DNA from: Amyloporia xantha
Lineage: Eukaryota; Basidiomycota; Agaricomycetes; Polyporales; Adustoporiaceae
Direction of reading: 5' to 3'
DNA length: 64,000 nucleotides
Assembly (NCBI GenBank): GCA_036971615.1
Contig: JAYKKR010000042.1
Span: 186,001-250,000, forward strand
In this document: positions 1-10,409 of the stretch, one piece after another
Position numbering within the stretch: position 1 is the stretch's first letter
How the letters are laid out: each line of letters begins with the position of its first letter
Notes under the pieces: generated by a model
What the model was told of the DNA's origin: nothing
Database searches by the model: none
What the model saw: the letters and a program-made list of their open reading frames with translations, nothing else
Translations under genes and position numbers: made by a program

Positions 1-48
1 TTTATCCATCAGCGATTCATCCAAGAAAACAACATACGAACACGGAAA

Positions 49-762
49 TTGGGGCGCCCCATTCCGCTATATAACATCGATGGATCGCTCAACAAAAACG
101 GAAGCATCACGGACGTAGCCGTGCTACAGATGCAGATAGGAGACCATATTGAGAAGATGGTATTTACGGTAACAGACATCGGGCCTGAAGACGTTATAAT
201 CGGGCTCGATTGGCTTCGCGAGCATAACCCTGATATTGATTGGGAGAGTGGCTCGTTCAAACTAGATAGGTGCCCTGAGGCGTGTCAAGCCCGAAAGGTT
301 GGCCAGACGGAACAAGCAGCGTCTACGCGTGATACGGGGGACAGGCCCACGGCGCAGAAACGTTTGCGGAAAGCCAAATGGTCAACCAAGGGCAAGATAC
401 GTAGTAAGGTATCACCTGAGGAGGAACCAGAGTTGGATCCAACGGTCGAATGGGACGAAGACGACCTTCTTGAAGCCTGGGAGCGTGGTGTCAACCTCCT
501 GGTGCTCCACAACTGTATGTTGCAGCAGGACATACCTACTCACAAGTCCTTGCTGAAGAGGAGTACAAGAAGCGAGAAGTCAAAAGCGTCGAGGAAATGG
601 TGCCGGAAAAGTTTCACGAAGTTCTTGAAGGTCTTCTCCAAAGAAGCCTCGGAACGGCTTCCGGAACATAAACCTTATGATCATGCTATAGAGCTGATTC
701 CTGACGCAAAACGTTCCATTCAAGGGTATACCCTCTGTCGCACAACGAACAAGGCGAGTTAG
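49..762 (+). pseudogene. Frameshifted pol N-terminal region (end of retropepsin, linker to RT)
   Basis: This 237-codon frame covers the C-terminal part of the gypsy aspartic protease (the VIIGLDWLREHNPDIDW block is typical) and the linker to reverse transcriptase. The catalytic D-S/T-G motif is upstream of the window. Homology jumps frame repeatedly: the stretch EEEYKKREVKSVEEM is readable only in another frame at about 540-620, the block KEASERLPEHKP is back in this frame, and just after RSIQG (about 725) the reading continues as VYPLSHNEQGELDKF in the RT frame. These are small indels in an inactive copy, not programmed frameshifting, because there are several. Confidence 0.8.
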
Positions 763-3659
763 ACAAGTTCCTCAAGGAGCAGTTAGCCAAAGGTTATATA
801 CGGGAATCGAAGTCACCTATATCCTCTCCCTTCTTCTTCATCAAAAAGAAGGATGGATCGCTTCGACCCGTACAGGACTACCGACGGCTTAACGAGATCA
901 CGATCAAAAATCGCTACCCGCTGCCATTGATCTCTGAACTTGTCGACAAACTCAAAGGCGCCTCGATCTTTACAAAATTCGACATCCGATGGGGGTATAA
1001 TAACGTACGGATCAAACTCGGGGACGAATGGAAGGCTGCGTTTGTAACTAATCGAGGGTTGTACGAACCATCGGTTATGTTCTTCGGTCTCACCAATTCT
1101 CCGGCGACCTTCCAGGCAATGATGAATGACATCTTCGGAGATCTCATTGCAGAAGGAAAACTCACGGTCTATCTCGATGACATTCTCATCTTTTCTACAG
1201 ACAAGCTGGAGCATGAGAAAGTCACCCGTGAGGTATTACGTCGCCTTCAGGAAAACGATCTCTTCCTGAAACCGGAGAAGTGCGAGTGGGATGTTCCTAA
1301 AACAGACTATTTAGGCATGATCGTAGGGGATGGTGAAGTGGCAATGGATCCTGCAAAGATCCGCGGAGTCATGGAGTGGCCCACCCCTCGGAATGTTAAG
1401 GACATCCAAAAGTTCCGAGGGTTTGCCAACTTCTACCGTCGCTTCATCAAGGATTTTGCAAAGATCACGCAACCCCTTGATCGTCTAACTGGGAACGTAC
1501 CCTGGCAGTGGGGTGAGGAAGAGCAGTCTGCGTTCGAGGAGCTGAAACGCTGCTTTAGCACCACACCTGTCTTAGCACTGTATGACCAAGACCGGGAAAC
1601 GCGGCTAGAGGTGGATGCCTCTGGGTACGCAACCGGTGGCGTACTTTCGCAAAAGCAGGAGGATGGCAAGTGGCATCCGGTGGCGTACCGATCTTGGGGT
1701 ATGGATTCTGCCCAGCGTAATTACGAGATCTACGACAAGGAGATGTTAGCGATAATCGAAGCGTTGGAGGACTGGCGTCACTACCTCGAGGGTTGTCCTA
1801 ACACGTTCGAGATCCTTTCGGATCATAAGAACCTCGAGTATTGGCGCACAGCTCAGCATCTCACACGACGACAAGCGAGATGGGCTCTATATTTGTCCCG
1901 CTTCGATTTCACTATCACTCACAAGTCGGGCAAGTCAAATGGAAAGGCTGACGCCTTGTCTCGTCGCCCAGACCTACAGGTTGGAGATGACGATGACAAC
2001 GTGGATCAGATTGTCCTGAAACCGGAACAGTTCCGCATTTCCTCCACGCAGCGTGGGCATGCAGCAGTTGTGGCAGATCGATCGCTGTTGAAGCGAATTC
2101 GAGAATGTTCGGACAAGGATCGGGAGGTGGCGGACGCCCTAGAAAAGATTCAGAATCTAGGCCCGCCCCGGCTACAGCGTGACTTCACCGAGTGGAATGC
2201 CGAGCAAGGGCTTCTGCTGTTTCGAGGGTGCGTTTACGTCCCAAAGAATGCAGAGCTTCGGCGGGATATTGTCAAAATCCACCACGACGCACCTGCAGCC
2301 GGTCACCCTGGGCGAGCCAAGACCCTCGAGTTAGTATCACGAAACTATTGGTGGCCGGGAATGTCCAAGTTCGTCAATGAGTACGTAAGCACCTGCGACA
2401 CGTGCAACCGTACCAAGACATTCCCCGCTAAACCACAAGGACCGCTCAAACCGAATGAAATTCCAGAGCGCCCTTGGCAGGTTATTACCACCGATATGAT
2501 CGTGGGTCTCCCCAAGTCCGATGGGTTCGATTCAATCCTGGTCACTGCAGATCGCTTCACCAAAATGGTACACTTCTCGGCATGTCATGAGACTCTGACT
2601 GCCGAAGGTGCCGCGGAACTTTATATACGCGATGTCTTTTCACATCATGGGGCCCCGGCCAAGGTCATATCAGACCGAGGTCCCCAATTCGCGTCAAAGT
2701 ATCTGCATGCGATCTACAAAGGGATGAATATCGAACCAGCCATGTCGACTGCCTTTCACCCGCAGACAGACGGGCAGACAGAGCGGTGGAATCAGGAGAT
2801 CGAGCAGTATCTTAGGGCTTATGTCAGCCATAGACAGGACGATTGGGCGAAACAGTTGCCTTTTGCGGAGTTTGCACTGAACAATCGAGTTCACTCTGCA
2901 ACTGGTTATTCCCCTTTCTTCTTGAACCAGGCCTATAACCCCGATCTCCAAATCCGCTTGAACCCCATGTCGAAGGTACCCGCTGCGGAAGATAGGTTGA
3001 AGTTGTTGCAGGAAATACGGGATGACACGCGCGCTGCGCTTGAGCTGTCTGCTGAGCGCATGAAGACGTACTATGATAGGCACGTACAGGAGGCACCAGT
3101 ATTCGAACCTGGTGACAAGGTATGGCTGGATGCTCGTAATCTGAAGCTGAAACAGCCGAGTAGAAAGCTAAGTCCCAAGCGCCTTGGTCCCTTCGCCGTC
3201 ACACGGAAGATCGGTGATTTGGACTATGAACTGAAGTTGCCCAAATCGGTGCCAGTTCATCCGGTCTTCCACGTCTCCTTACTCAGCAAACATACACGTA
3301 GTGAAATCCCGGGTCGAGAACCAGACGAACCGCCACCTATTGAGGTTGAGGGCGAAGACGAGTACGAGGTTGAGCGAATCAAGGATTCACGTATATTCCG
3401 CCGCCAGCTTCAGTACCTTGTCAAATGGAAAGGATACGATGAGTCCCATACGTCTTGGGAACCAGCGCGTAACGTAGCGAATGCAAAGGAACTCATCGAG
3501 ATCTTCCATCGTCGCCACCCTAGTGCGCCTCGTCGACTCAATGCCGCTATCTTTGCTGGCTTGCAGTTTCGCCCGCTTCCTGAAGCAATGACCGAAGCAC
3601 GTTGCCGTTCTGGTTGGGAGATGGGGAAAGGAAGCGCGCATGAGGTCATGCGGCGTTAG
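723..3659 (+). CDS. Gypsy pol: reverse transcriptase, RNase H, integrase, chromodomain
   Basis: A continuous frame runs from about 723 to the TAG at 3657-3659. The first ATG is at 927, but recognisable RT sequence starts earlier, so the natural start was lost to the upstream frameshift. From the ATG, in order: RT palm with YLDDILIF; RNase H with LEVDASGYA and YDKEMLAI; the HHCC integrase zinc finger (HHDAPAAGHPGRAKT then CDTCNRTK); integrase core with D (TTDMIVGL), D (VISDRGPQF) and E (DGQTERWNQ); and a chromodomain (YEVERI, LVKWKGY, TSWEP). The product would copy element RNA and integrate cDNA, with the chromodomain guiding it to chromatin. All listed catalytic motifs are present, so loss of function comes from the missing start, not from this stretch. 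Confidence 0.93.
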   Translation, partial: RVYPLSHNEQGELDKFLKEQLAKGYIRESKSPISSPFFFIKKKDGSLRPVQDYRRLNEITIKNRYPLPLISELVDKLKGASIFTKFDIRWGYNNVRIKLGDEWKAAFVTNRGLYEPSVMFFGLTNSPATFQAMMNDIFGDLIAEGKLTVYLDDILIFSTDKLEHEKVTREVLRRLQENDLFLKPEKCEWDVPKTDYLGMIVGDGEVAMDPAKIRGVMEWPTPRNVKDIQKFRGFANFYRRFIKDFAKITQPLDRLTGNVPWQWGEEEQSAFEELKRCFSTTPVLALYDQDRETRLEVDASGYATGGVLSQKQEDGKWHPVAYRSWGMDSAQRNYEIYDKEMLAIIEALEDWRHYLEGCPNTFEILSDHKNLEYWRTAQHLTRRQARWALYLSRFDFTITHKSGKSNGKADALSRRPDLQVGDDDDNVDQIVLKPEQFRISSTQRGHAAVVADRSLLKRIRECSDKDREVADALEKIQNLGPPRLQRDFTEWNAEQGLLLFRGCVYVPKNAELRRDIVKIHHDAPAAGHPGRAKTLELVSRNYWWPGMSKFVNEYVSTCDTCNRTKTFPAKPQGPLKPNEIPERPWQVITTDMIVGLPKSDGFDSILVTADRFTKMVHFSACHETLTAEGAAELYIRDVFSHHGAPAKVISDRGPQFASKYLHAIYKGMNIEPAMSTAFHPQTDGQTERWNQEIEQYLRAYVSHRQDDWAKQLPFAEFALNNRVHSATGYSPFFLNQAYNPDLQIRLNPMSKVPAAEDRLKLLQEIRDDTRAALELSAERMKTYYDRHVQEAPVFEPGDKVWLDARNLKLKQPSRKLSPKRLGPFAVTRKIGDLDYELKLPKSVPVHPVFHVSLLSKHTRSEIPGREPDEPPPIEVEGEDEYEVERIKDSRIFRRQLQYLVKWKGYDESHTSWEPARNVANAKELIEIFHRRHPSAPRRLNAAIFAGLQFRPLPEAMTEARCRSGWEMGKGSAHEVMRR

Positions 3660-3670
3660 GAGGGGGGTAC

Positions 3671-4239
3671 TGTCACGAGTTGACATCGAGCATTTCTTCC
3701 TTTCTATATACGGACGATTTTCTCCTTTTACTCATCGTTATTTTCCCCTTTTATTCGAACGGCCATTTTACTGTACACATCGCAAGCTCCTTGTTCATGG
3801 ACTTAGACACGTCGACCATTACAGGTCACCTGTTCCCTTCCCACGGACTCCGTCCCGCCTTCCCTTTACGGACGATTACTTAAGCACGGTGCCGGCCGAC
3901 CTCGGGCCCCGCCGGACTCCGCTCACGACATCACTTATGACTCATAGCCTGCTTACTCAGGCTGTGCACAGACCACCTGCGCACGGACCATGTAGATAGC
4001 CTGCCCTGAACTCTTGTAGTATATAAGTAGTACGCCTCTGCCTGGGGACTTCAGTTTCGACCTCTTGTCCCTAGGTAAGCCAAGCTTGCCTGTACCTACT
4101 TACCGTTACTTACGTTTATTTATCTTGTCCCTAGCCTTAGACTTGAGCATAGCTCGTCATCGCTTCGATAAGACCTAGTCGAACGCCCTCGGCCATTTAG
4201 GTTTGTTCTTCCCCTGTCGCTCGACTCTAAGTCGCGACA
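3671..4239 (+). repeat. 3' LTR of gypsy element
   Basis: Starts TGTCACGAG right after the purine tract and ends GTCGCGACA, giving TG...CA termini. A diverged copy lies inverted at 38192-38763. It contains a TATA-like box (AGTATATAAGTAG, about 4017-4029), the likely promoter of the LTR. Near both ends the sequence matches the minus-strand LTR, which fixes the boundaries. Confidence 0.88.
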
Positions 4240-5229
4240 GATAGGCCAGTACTCATTCCCTCAAAATAGTTGACGCGTTTGACCAAGGAAAACAGGTCGT
4301 TAGTAACATAGACAGAATTGCCTGCGTGGAGGCCCCGACCCCCCTCCACCATGTTTTTCAGACTCAACATCCACTGAAGACAGTCCTCACTCTGGACGTT
4401 GCTCTTGGAGCCCTGTGCCAGATGAGACATCAGCTCCTGGGCTTGGTCACCTGCCCCGCCTCCCGCAACAGCAGGCTGGGGACTTATCCTCCAGAACCTG
4501 CCACCCTCCCAAGCCACACGCGCCTCATCATCAGGAGGAACCACTAAGGAACCCCCCCGTGGGTTGATTGGCAATGGTGTCCCTCCACGAGTGTCCCAAT
4601 TCGACTTGCGAGGTTTGTGCCTCTTCGGAGGAGGCTCATCGGGATTGCCTGCAACGCCGGTGCAAGCGCGTGTGCGAGAGGGAGTGCTAGAGCAGACCTC
4701 TTCACCCCTGGCTTCTACAGGGAGGGGAGGCCCTTGCTCCTAGTAGCATAGAATACAGATGTAGTCAGTCGAAAAGAGGAGAAATCGGCTGTGGAACTTA
4801 CGACAGTCTGAGAGGGAGTGCTAGAACGCATCCTAGCGACCTCTTCATCCCTGGATTCTACAGGGAGGGGAGGCCCTTGATCCTAGTAGCATAGAATACA
4901 AATGTAGTCAGTGGAAATGAGGAGAAATTGGCTGTGGAACTTACGACAGTCTGAGTCCCCCTATTGGCCTCTATCTGTTCAGGAGCCACACTGGGGCCAC
5001 GGGATGGGGCTGGAGTCAAGTAAGCATGGCTGTTGGACACAGCTGAGACATTAGGGGTAGCCAAGGGAGTCACTCCAGATGGAGAAGCGGAGGTTGCAGC
5101 ATTGAGGTTGTTGAGGACAGTAAGCACAGCAGGTGGGAGAGTGTGCGGAGGCTGAGACCTTACAAACTCAATGAGAACAGCAAGGTCTGAGTCCGAGAGC
5201 TTCAACGAATCCGGAGTGCCGCCAGCCAT
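4240..5229 (-). pseudogene. Intron-containing Gag-like gene, 3' truncated by the LTR
   Basis: Reading down from ATG at 5229 gives MAGGTPDSLKLSDSDL and about 95 codons rich in Ser/Pro/Ala, then two near-identical 62-nt introns (4883-4944 and 4740-4801, both GTAAGTT...CTACTAG) joined in frame, then exon sequence to 4240 ending GMSTGLSVAT where the gypsy LTR begins. The third exon holds a basic stretch (PPPKRHKPRKSNW) and a segment with QEDxLQWxLSLK-like spacing reminiscent of retrotransposon Gag capsids, but I do not recognise a named domain. On the same strand, upstream, a TGGCACCC motif follows TGTCGCGACA, as a primer-binding site follows an LTR. Gag of a second LTR element is therefore likely but inferred. 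The frame is otherwise open. Confidence 0.55.
4700..4960 (-). repeat. 143-bp tandem duplication of intron plus exon
   Basis: Two copies offset by 143 bp each contain the same 62-nt intron and the exon beginning EQGPPLPVE or DQGPPLPVE. Splice signals are kept in both copies and the duplicated exon preserves the reading frame. Confidence 0.85.
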
Positions 5230-5314
5230 GCCAGAGAGTAGGTGAAAACGCGAGGAACAACGACGGTGCAGGTGAACGTCGAACGCGCAAAGTGAACTTC
5301 GAACGCGCAAAGGC

Positions 5315-5368
5315 CTTCCCAAAATGGGTGCCAGTTTGTCGCGACAAACTGGCACCCATTTTGGGAAG
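5315..5368. repeat. Perfect 54-nt palindrome centred on TCGCGA
   Basis: Two 27-nt arms with no spacer are exact inverse complements. The centre is TGTCGCGACA and each arm then reads AACTGGCACCCATTTTGGG outward. Sequences diverge immediately outside. It looks like two inverted copies of an LTR-element end plus primer-binding site meeting head to head. Confidence 0.9.
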
Positions 5369-6250
5369 TCAGTCTCTCGCTGCTAATTCAATGCGCTCCC
5401 TTACCTCTCGTCCCCGCCGTTCTGGCCTCTTCGACACTTAATCTCTACACTACTGACACTCTCCATGCCGACGCGCTCTCACCTTCAAGTTTGCTCCTGG
5501 CCACTGCTGTCCTCGACACTCTCGTCGACGACGCGGGCTCCCCGCTGACATGCTCAAGTTCAACGCCCCGGCTCCGTTCTCACCCCTTCAAGTTTGGTGA
5601 TGTTCTCCGCGCCGACGCGGTCTCCGCACCCAGCTGAGGTTGAGGCGAAGTGGTTAGAACAGCGTTGGTATGAGCAGCAAAAAGGTGCATCCCCTGTGCT
5701 GCTTCTAGCAAACCCGCTGTACTCACCCCCTGCCAGACCTTGCAATGGCGCGGTTGTCACCCGCCCCGCCCACGACTTCGATTCGCGCCGCCCCGCCCAC
5801 GACTTCGCTTCGCGCCGCTGTTCCTGCTCGGCCCCCGCCGCGGCCGCTGTCCTAAGCAGCTTGCGCTGGCTCCTCCCCGACGCTCTGGCTCGACCTGCTC
5901 ATTCTCCTCGCACCGCTACTCCCCGCCGCTCCTACGACCTTCGCTCTCCTACGACCTTTGCTCTCCGCCGACAGTCTCGCACTGCCGACATTCTCGCACT
6001 GCCGACGTTCGCTCCCCGCTGACACAACCTCGCCCCACCAACGCCTGCTGGACAGCAGCAGTTCTGTCTTTCGTCCGTGCCAGCTGAGCATGCAGGAGGG
6101 AGATGAAGGCTCGCAAGGAGAGGCACAAACGGGCTCATGATGAGGTACGTGTATGCTTTGCGAAAATTGGTGTGCGTTGATGTTGAGGTGTGCGCTTAAC
6201 CCACGCGCATACACACTACAGAACCATGCCTTAGCTCCCTAATAGGCGTT
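5369..6250. other. C-rich, low-complexity tract without a convincing gene
   Basis: The plus strand is rich in CCGAC, TTCGC and CTCGC words, with short direct duplications (for example a 28-bp unit repeated near 5755-5815). Frames are open only because of base composition. The same vocabulary (GCCGACATTCGC-like words) returns at 7290-7350, on the other side of the aspartyl-tRNA synthetase fragments. Confidence 0.5.
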
Positions 6251-6256
6251 GCGAAC

Positions 6257-7195
6257 ATGAACGAAGGAGACCGCGTCACCTTCCAAGCGTGCGTGCACCA
6301 TATCCGTCCATTAGGTGCGAATGTACTCCACCAGTATTGCATGAGCCTGCTGACATGTCCCATCAGGCTCGAAAATTGTCTTCCTGATCTTCCGCAGTCA
6401 GCTGACAACGCTGCAGGGCGTTCTCACCGACAAGGAGGGCAAGGTCTCACAGAACATGGTGCGCTGGGTGGAGGGCTTAGATTGCGAGAGCATCGTCGTG
6501 GGCGGGTACAGCTGTTCGTGATTGTGGGGCCTACAGCAAATTTGCCGTTCCAGGTCGAGGGCGTTGCGAGGCCGGAGGAGGACTATCGTACGGTGGGTAT
6601 GTGCGCTCAAATTTGGGGAAGTGACGTGCCAGGAGCTGATCGCAGTGTGGCACTTAGAACGGAGCACATTTTCCGCGAGTCAACCAGAACACTGGCTTTG
6701 CAAACCGTGTTCTTGATCTCCGGGTACGTTCCGCCTCCCTGCATCTTTCGTTTCCCTTCTCATGCGATCTTCCAGTCGCCCGTGAATCAGCCAATTTTTC
6801 GCGTCCATGCCCATTCGATACGCGGATCAACGAGACGCCACGCATTCGATACGCGGACGACATTCGATACGTGGACAGCATTCGGATGCTAAAGGAGGCG
6901 GAGTGGCGCAAGGACGATGGGTGGGAACCAGATGAGTGGGACCACTTGAACACGAAGGCAGAAGTGAAACTGGGGCAGCTGGTGAATTGGGTGAGTCATT
7001 CGCTCGTTCTTTGCAAAGATGAATGATCCGCGAACGTCGATTGCAGATAAATTCCCGTTAGAGGTGAGGCCGTTCTACACGATGCCAGATCTGGAGGACG
7101 ATGTGAGTACCATCGTGGATTTCGAACTTAGAACGTGCTGTTGATGTATCTGTATATTGTAGCGACTGTCAAATTCCTTTGATATCTTCTTACGC
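6257..7195 (+). pseudogene. Aspartyl-tRNA synthetase pseudogene fragments, introns retained
   Basis: Pieces match a fungal cytosolic class IIb aspartyl-tRNA synthetase in colinear order: anticodon-binding OB fold (MNEGDRVTFQACVHHIRPL, a GT-AG intron at about 6315-6366, then VFLIFRSQLTTLQGVL and QNMVRWVEGLDCESIV), the linker (ANLPFQVEG), the N-terminal edge of the catalytic domain (NTGFANRVLDLR, intron, NQPIFRVH), then the C-terminal catalytic part (IRMLKEAEWRKDDGWEPDEW, AEVKLGQLV, intron, KFPLEVRPFYTMP, intron, RLSNSFDIFLR). The central catalytic region between FRV and the IRML block is missing, as are motif 2 and the class-defining GxGxxR end. Retained introns show that it came from genomic DNA, not cDNA. 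It is a non-functional captured or duplicated gene fragment. Confidence 0.8.
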
Positions 7196-7197
7196 CG

Positions 7198-7285
7198 CTG
7201 GCTGGGCAGACGACTATCACCATTGCTCACCGTCTCAACCATTGAAGGACGCCGATTACATCTACGTTATGGCGCGCCCAGCCGA
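7198..7285 (+). pseudogene. ABC transporter nucleotide-binding domain fragment
   Basis: Directly after the synthetase piece the sequence reads AGQTTITIAHRLN and, one frame away, LKDADYIYVM. This is the D-loop to H-loop end of a P-glycoprotein type ATP-binding cassette, where the switch histidine is in IAHRL. A one-base shift separates the two halves. Only about 30 codons are present, joined without spacer to the synthetase fragment, so this is a chimeric junction of two unrelated genes. Confidence 0.7.
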
Positions 7286-7289
7286 CCTT

Positions 7290-7960
7290 CTTCACCGACC
7301 TCGTCTCGCCCTGCCGACATTCGCACCCTGCCGATATTCTCACTCCAACCTGCGCTCAGCTGGACGGTTGGACTCAAGTCCTTTGTGTCTGCCCCACGCT
7401 CGTCAAATCCAGTCCCCGATGTTTTGTTTGCCATGTCGTTCTCACCCGCGCCAACGCGGGGCAATTCTTTCGCTCCTGTCTCTCTCAGGAACAGGAGGCC
7501 CTTCACTCCCGGAAGACCGTTGGCTATGGCCCTCCTACCTTTGCAGTGGTCTACTTCCGTCTTCCGAGCACTGCGAACACAGTCGGCAACACAGGCCAGG
7601 CCCAGCTGACCATGTCTACTGTTACCTATATCGAGCTCAGTGCCTGCACTGTCAGCCCTTCTGTCCTTGGTGACTGACCACACCTGCCGCTGCTCGCCGA
7701 CGTGCTCTCGCCCCACCGACTCTGTTGCATCGCCAACTCCCTCTCCTCTTCACATTGATGCCCTCTCCTCCCGCGGACAATGTTCCGTCCTTGAAGTTCT
7801 CTCCTCTACGCTTGTTTCAATTCATGGTTTGTTCGCTCACTCATGCATGTCGATCACTAGCTCTAGACTAGATTACGTAATCTAGTTGCGGTGTATAGGC
7901 AATGTTATCATGTTACAATCCTGGTCACAACACATTCAATCGGTTACTATCCATTCCTGG
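7290..7960. other. C-rich low-complexity tract
   Basis: Same base composition and words as 5369-6250. I see no gene. The sequence becomes ordinary near 7850, just before the transposase exons. Confidence 0.45.
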
Positions 7961-7965
7961 GGTAA

Positions 7966-10399
7966 GTGAGACAAACTCTGTTTAACAGTCCGAAGAGACT
8001 GATGTCCATTCAGGTCAAGGAGAAACTGGGGCTCTCTTACGACAATACAAGAGCTCTCCACCAAATAGTCGACAGCATACCTGATAGGGCTGGCCAATGG
8101 CATGTCAAGCACCTCACATTTCAAGATCGCCCACATGAAATTCATACAATCCGTTATCGTCACATTCTAGCTGCCATTCGCTCTTTGTGGGGAGACCCAT
8201 CGCTCTCAAAATACATCGTATATTGTCCCAAGAAAGTATTCTCCGATGCATCAAGGGAGAATAGGATATACAATGAGATGTGGACAGGTAGTTGGTGGCA
8301 CGCGGTCCAGGTAAGTCAGCAGTATGTATATATCAAAACTGGTTTGTTTAAGCTGTCTTGCAGAGTCGCTTACCCCCTGGGGCTACGTTGGCCCCTCTTA
8401 TTATCGCTACCAACAAAACCCAGCTCACTCAGTTCACTGGAGGCAAGTCGGCCTATCCAGTCTATCTGACGCTGGGCAATCTTCCAAAATCTGTGCGACG
8501 CAAGCCTTCCCTCCATGCATGTGTCTTGCTGGGGTATCTTTCGGTGGACAAAATCACAAGAGAGAAGCTTACGCAACAGGAACAGCGAGCACGTAATCAA
8601 CGCCTCTTCCACGAGTCAATGCGGGTCATTTTGGAGCCCTTGTTGGAAGCAGAGAAGCATGGCGTCGAAATGACTGGAGGAGATGGAGCAACGCGAAAGG
8701 TCTTTCCCATCATTGCTGCTTATGTTGCCGACTACCCAGAGCAATGCTTGGTGACGTGTTCAAAATACGGAACATGTCCCAAGTGTCGCTGTCCTGCTAG
8801 CGATCTGGGAAACCCAAAGGTGCATCCTCTTCGCACGCAAGCTTGGACACTGGAAGTGATTCAGGAGGCGAGGAAAGCTACAGAGAGTGTGGCTCAGTTT
8901 TACAAGATATGCATGGAGCAAGACGTCTCAGGAAGTGTTTACAAACCTTTCTGGCATGGATTCCCTCACACCGACATTCACCTGTCTATCACCCCTGATG
9001 TACTCCACCAGCTTTATCAAGGCGTCTTCAAGCATCTTGTGAATTGGTGCACACGCATCATGAGCGCTGAAGAATTGGACTATCGTATTCGCTCACTTCC
9101 TCCGGCCTATGGTGCTCGCCATTTCAAGAATGGCATTTCGGCACTATCTCAGATATCTGGTACAGAGCGAAAGCAGATGGCCAAGATTCTGCTGGGATGT
9201 CTTGTCGGAGTGTTCCCCAAGAAAGCACTCCTTGCCTGTCGCTCGCTGTTGGACTTCATTTATCTTGCTCAGTACAGCACACACGACGACATTACTCTGG
9301 GCTATTTGCAAGACGCGTTGGACACGTTTCAAAAAAACAAGTCCTATTTCATCGACACCGGCATACGCGAAGACATGAACATCCCCAAGTTCCATTCTCT
9401 CATGCACTATATTCAGTCGATTCGCATGCTGGGCACAACCGACAATTACAACACAGAAATGTTCGAACGTCTGCATATTGACTTTGCAAAGGAGGGCTGG
9501 CGCGCTTCCAATCACAGAGACGAATTCCCTCAAATGACTCTTTGGCTGTCTCGCCAGGAAAAGATGGCCGCATTCCAGAACTTCATCACCTGGAAGGAGT
9601 CTTTGCAACCACCTTCAGATGCCCGCCAAACCGCTTTGAAGTCTAAAGGGAGTGGACTGGCTATTTCTCTGCCGAAATTCCCCACTCAGTCCAGGAAACC
9701 TATTGCGCATATAGAGCATCAACACCATGCTCCAGGTTTCTCACTCCGCCTCAAAGAGTATCTCAATTCCTTGCTACAGCATTCTATTTCCAACAGAAAT
9801 GCGATTCTGCACAGTCTTCCATTTGATCGCCTCGACATCTACCACACTCTCAAATTTCATCCTCCTAATCTTGAAGACAGAGAAGAGGAATGTGATGTCC
9901 TCAAGGCAGTTCCATCCACCAGTCAAAATGCTGGACGTTTTGATACGGCTGTCATTTTACACAATGAAGATGCCGAATCGACAGGGCTAGAAGGTGAGAC
10001 ATATACATCATTGATATTAACGGATTCTAATCAAGCTTTAAAGGAACACGTATTGGACGGCTTTGAGTTATTTTCAAATTGCCAGAACATCTGGACAATG
10101 CAAATGCGCCATCGTTTTGGCCCAAATGTCCACTGGCCTATGTGGAATGGTATACTAATCTGAAACCGACTGCAGAGCCTGCTCACAATATGTATGTTGT
10201 GAAACGGCTGATTAGACCAGATGGATCTCCTGCGGGTGCAATTATTCCTCTCACAAGTATCCGTCAGAGCTGTATGTTGATTCCAAACTATGGTAATAAG
10301 GCTCAACAGGACTTGACAAAGGAAAATGTCTTAGATATGTCTTCTAGCTTCTTTTTGAATAGTTGGACGTCTTTGTATACATACAAAACTATCTGGTAA
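7966..10399 (+). pseudogene. Plavaka transposase (CACTA/EnSpm-related)
   Basis: Exon 1 (to 8310) carries NTRALHQIVDSIPDRAGQW, HIRYRH-type and LWGDPSLSKYIVY blocks ending MWTGSWWHAVQ. A 53-nt intron (8311-8363) joins to exon 2 with LPPGATLAPLIIATNKTQLT, the DDE-nuclease core and WHGFPHTDIHLSITPDVLH, ending near 9993. A 50-nt intron (9994-10043) leads to the C-terminal LAYVEWYTNLKP, MYVVKRLIRPDG and SIRQSCMLIPNYG blocks, stop at 10399. These are hallmark blocks of basidiomycete Plavaka transposases. One in-frame TGA at 10064-10066 (LRVIF expected, L-stop-VIF seen) interrupts the last exon and could be a CGA-to-TGA change. With the N-terminus also missing, the copy is dead but young. Confidence 0.85.
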
Positions 10400-10409
10400 T
10401 AATATCCTG

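Larger units (their letters stand above)
1..4239 (+). mobile_element. Ty3/gypsy chromovirus, 3' part (pol and 3' LTR)
   Basis: The window opens inside a Ty3/gypsy-class LTR retrotransposon read on the plus strand. Order of parts: end of the retropepsin region, reverse transcriptase, RNase H, integrase, chromodomain, a purine-rich tract (about 3657-3668), then a 569-bp LTR. That order (integrase last, chromodomain at the C-terminus) is diagnostic of chromoviruses. The 5' LTR and gag lie outside the window. The element lies directly against the truncated minus-strand Gag-like gene at 4240, so it probably inserted into that gene. At least three frameshifts in the first 730 bases say this copy cannot make a full polyprotein. 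Confidence 0.93.

Noticed and set aside
5594..6138. Long overlapping frames in the C-rich tract
   Set aside because: Open in several frames on both strands because of composition. No domain, no splice logic.
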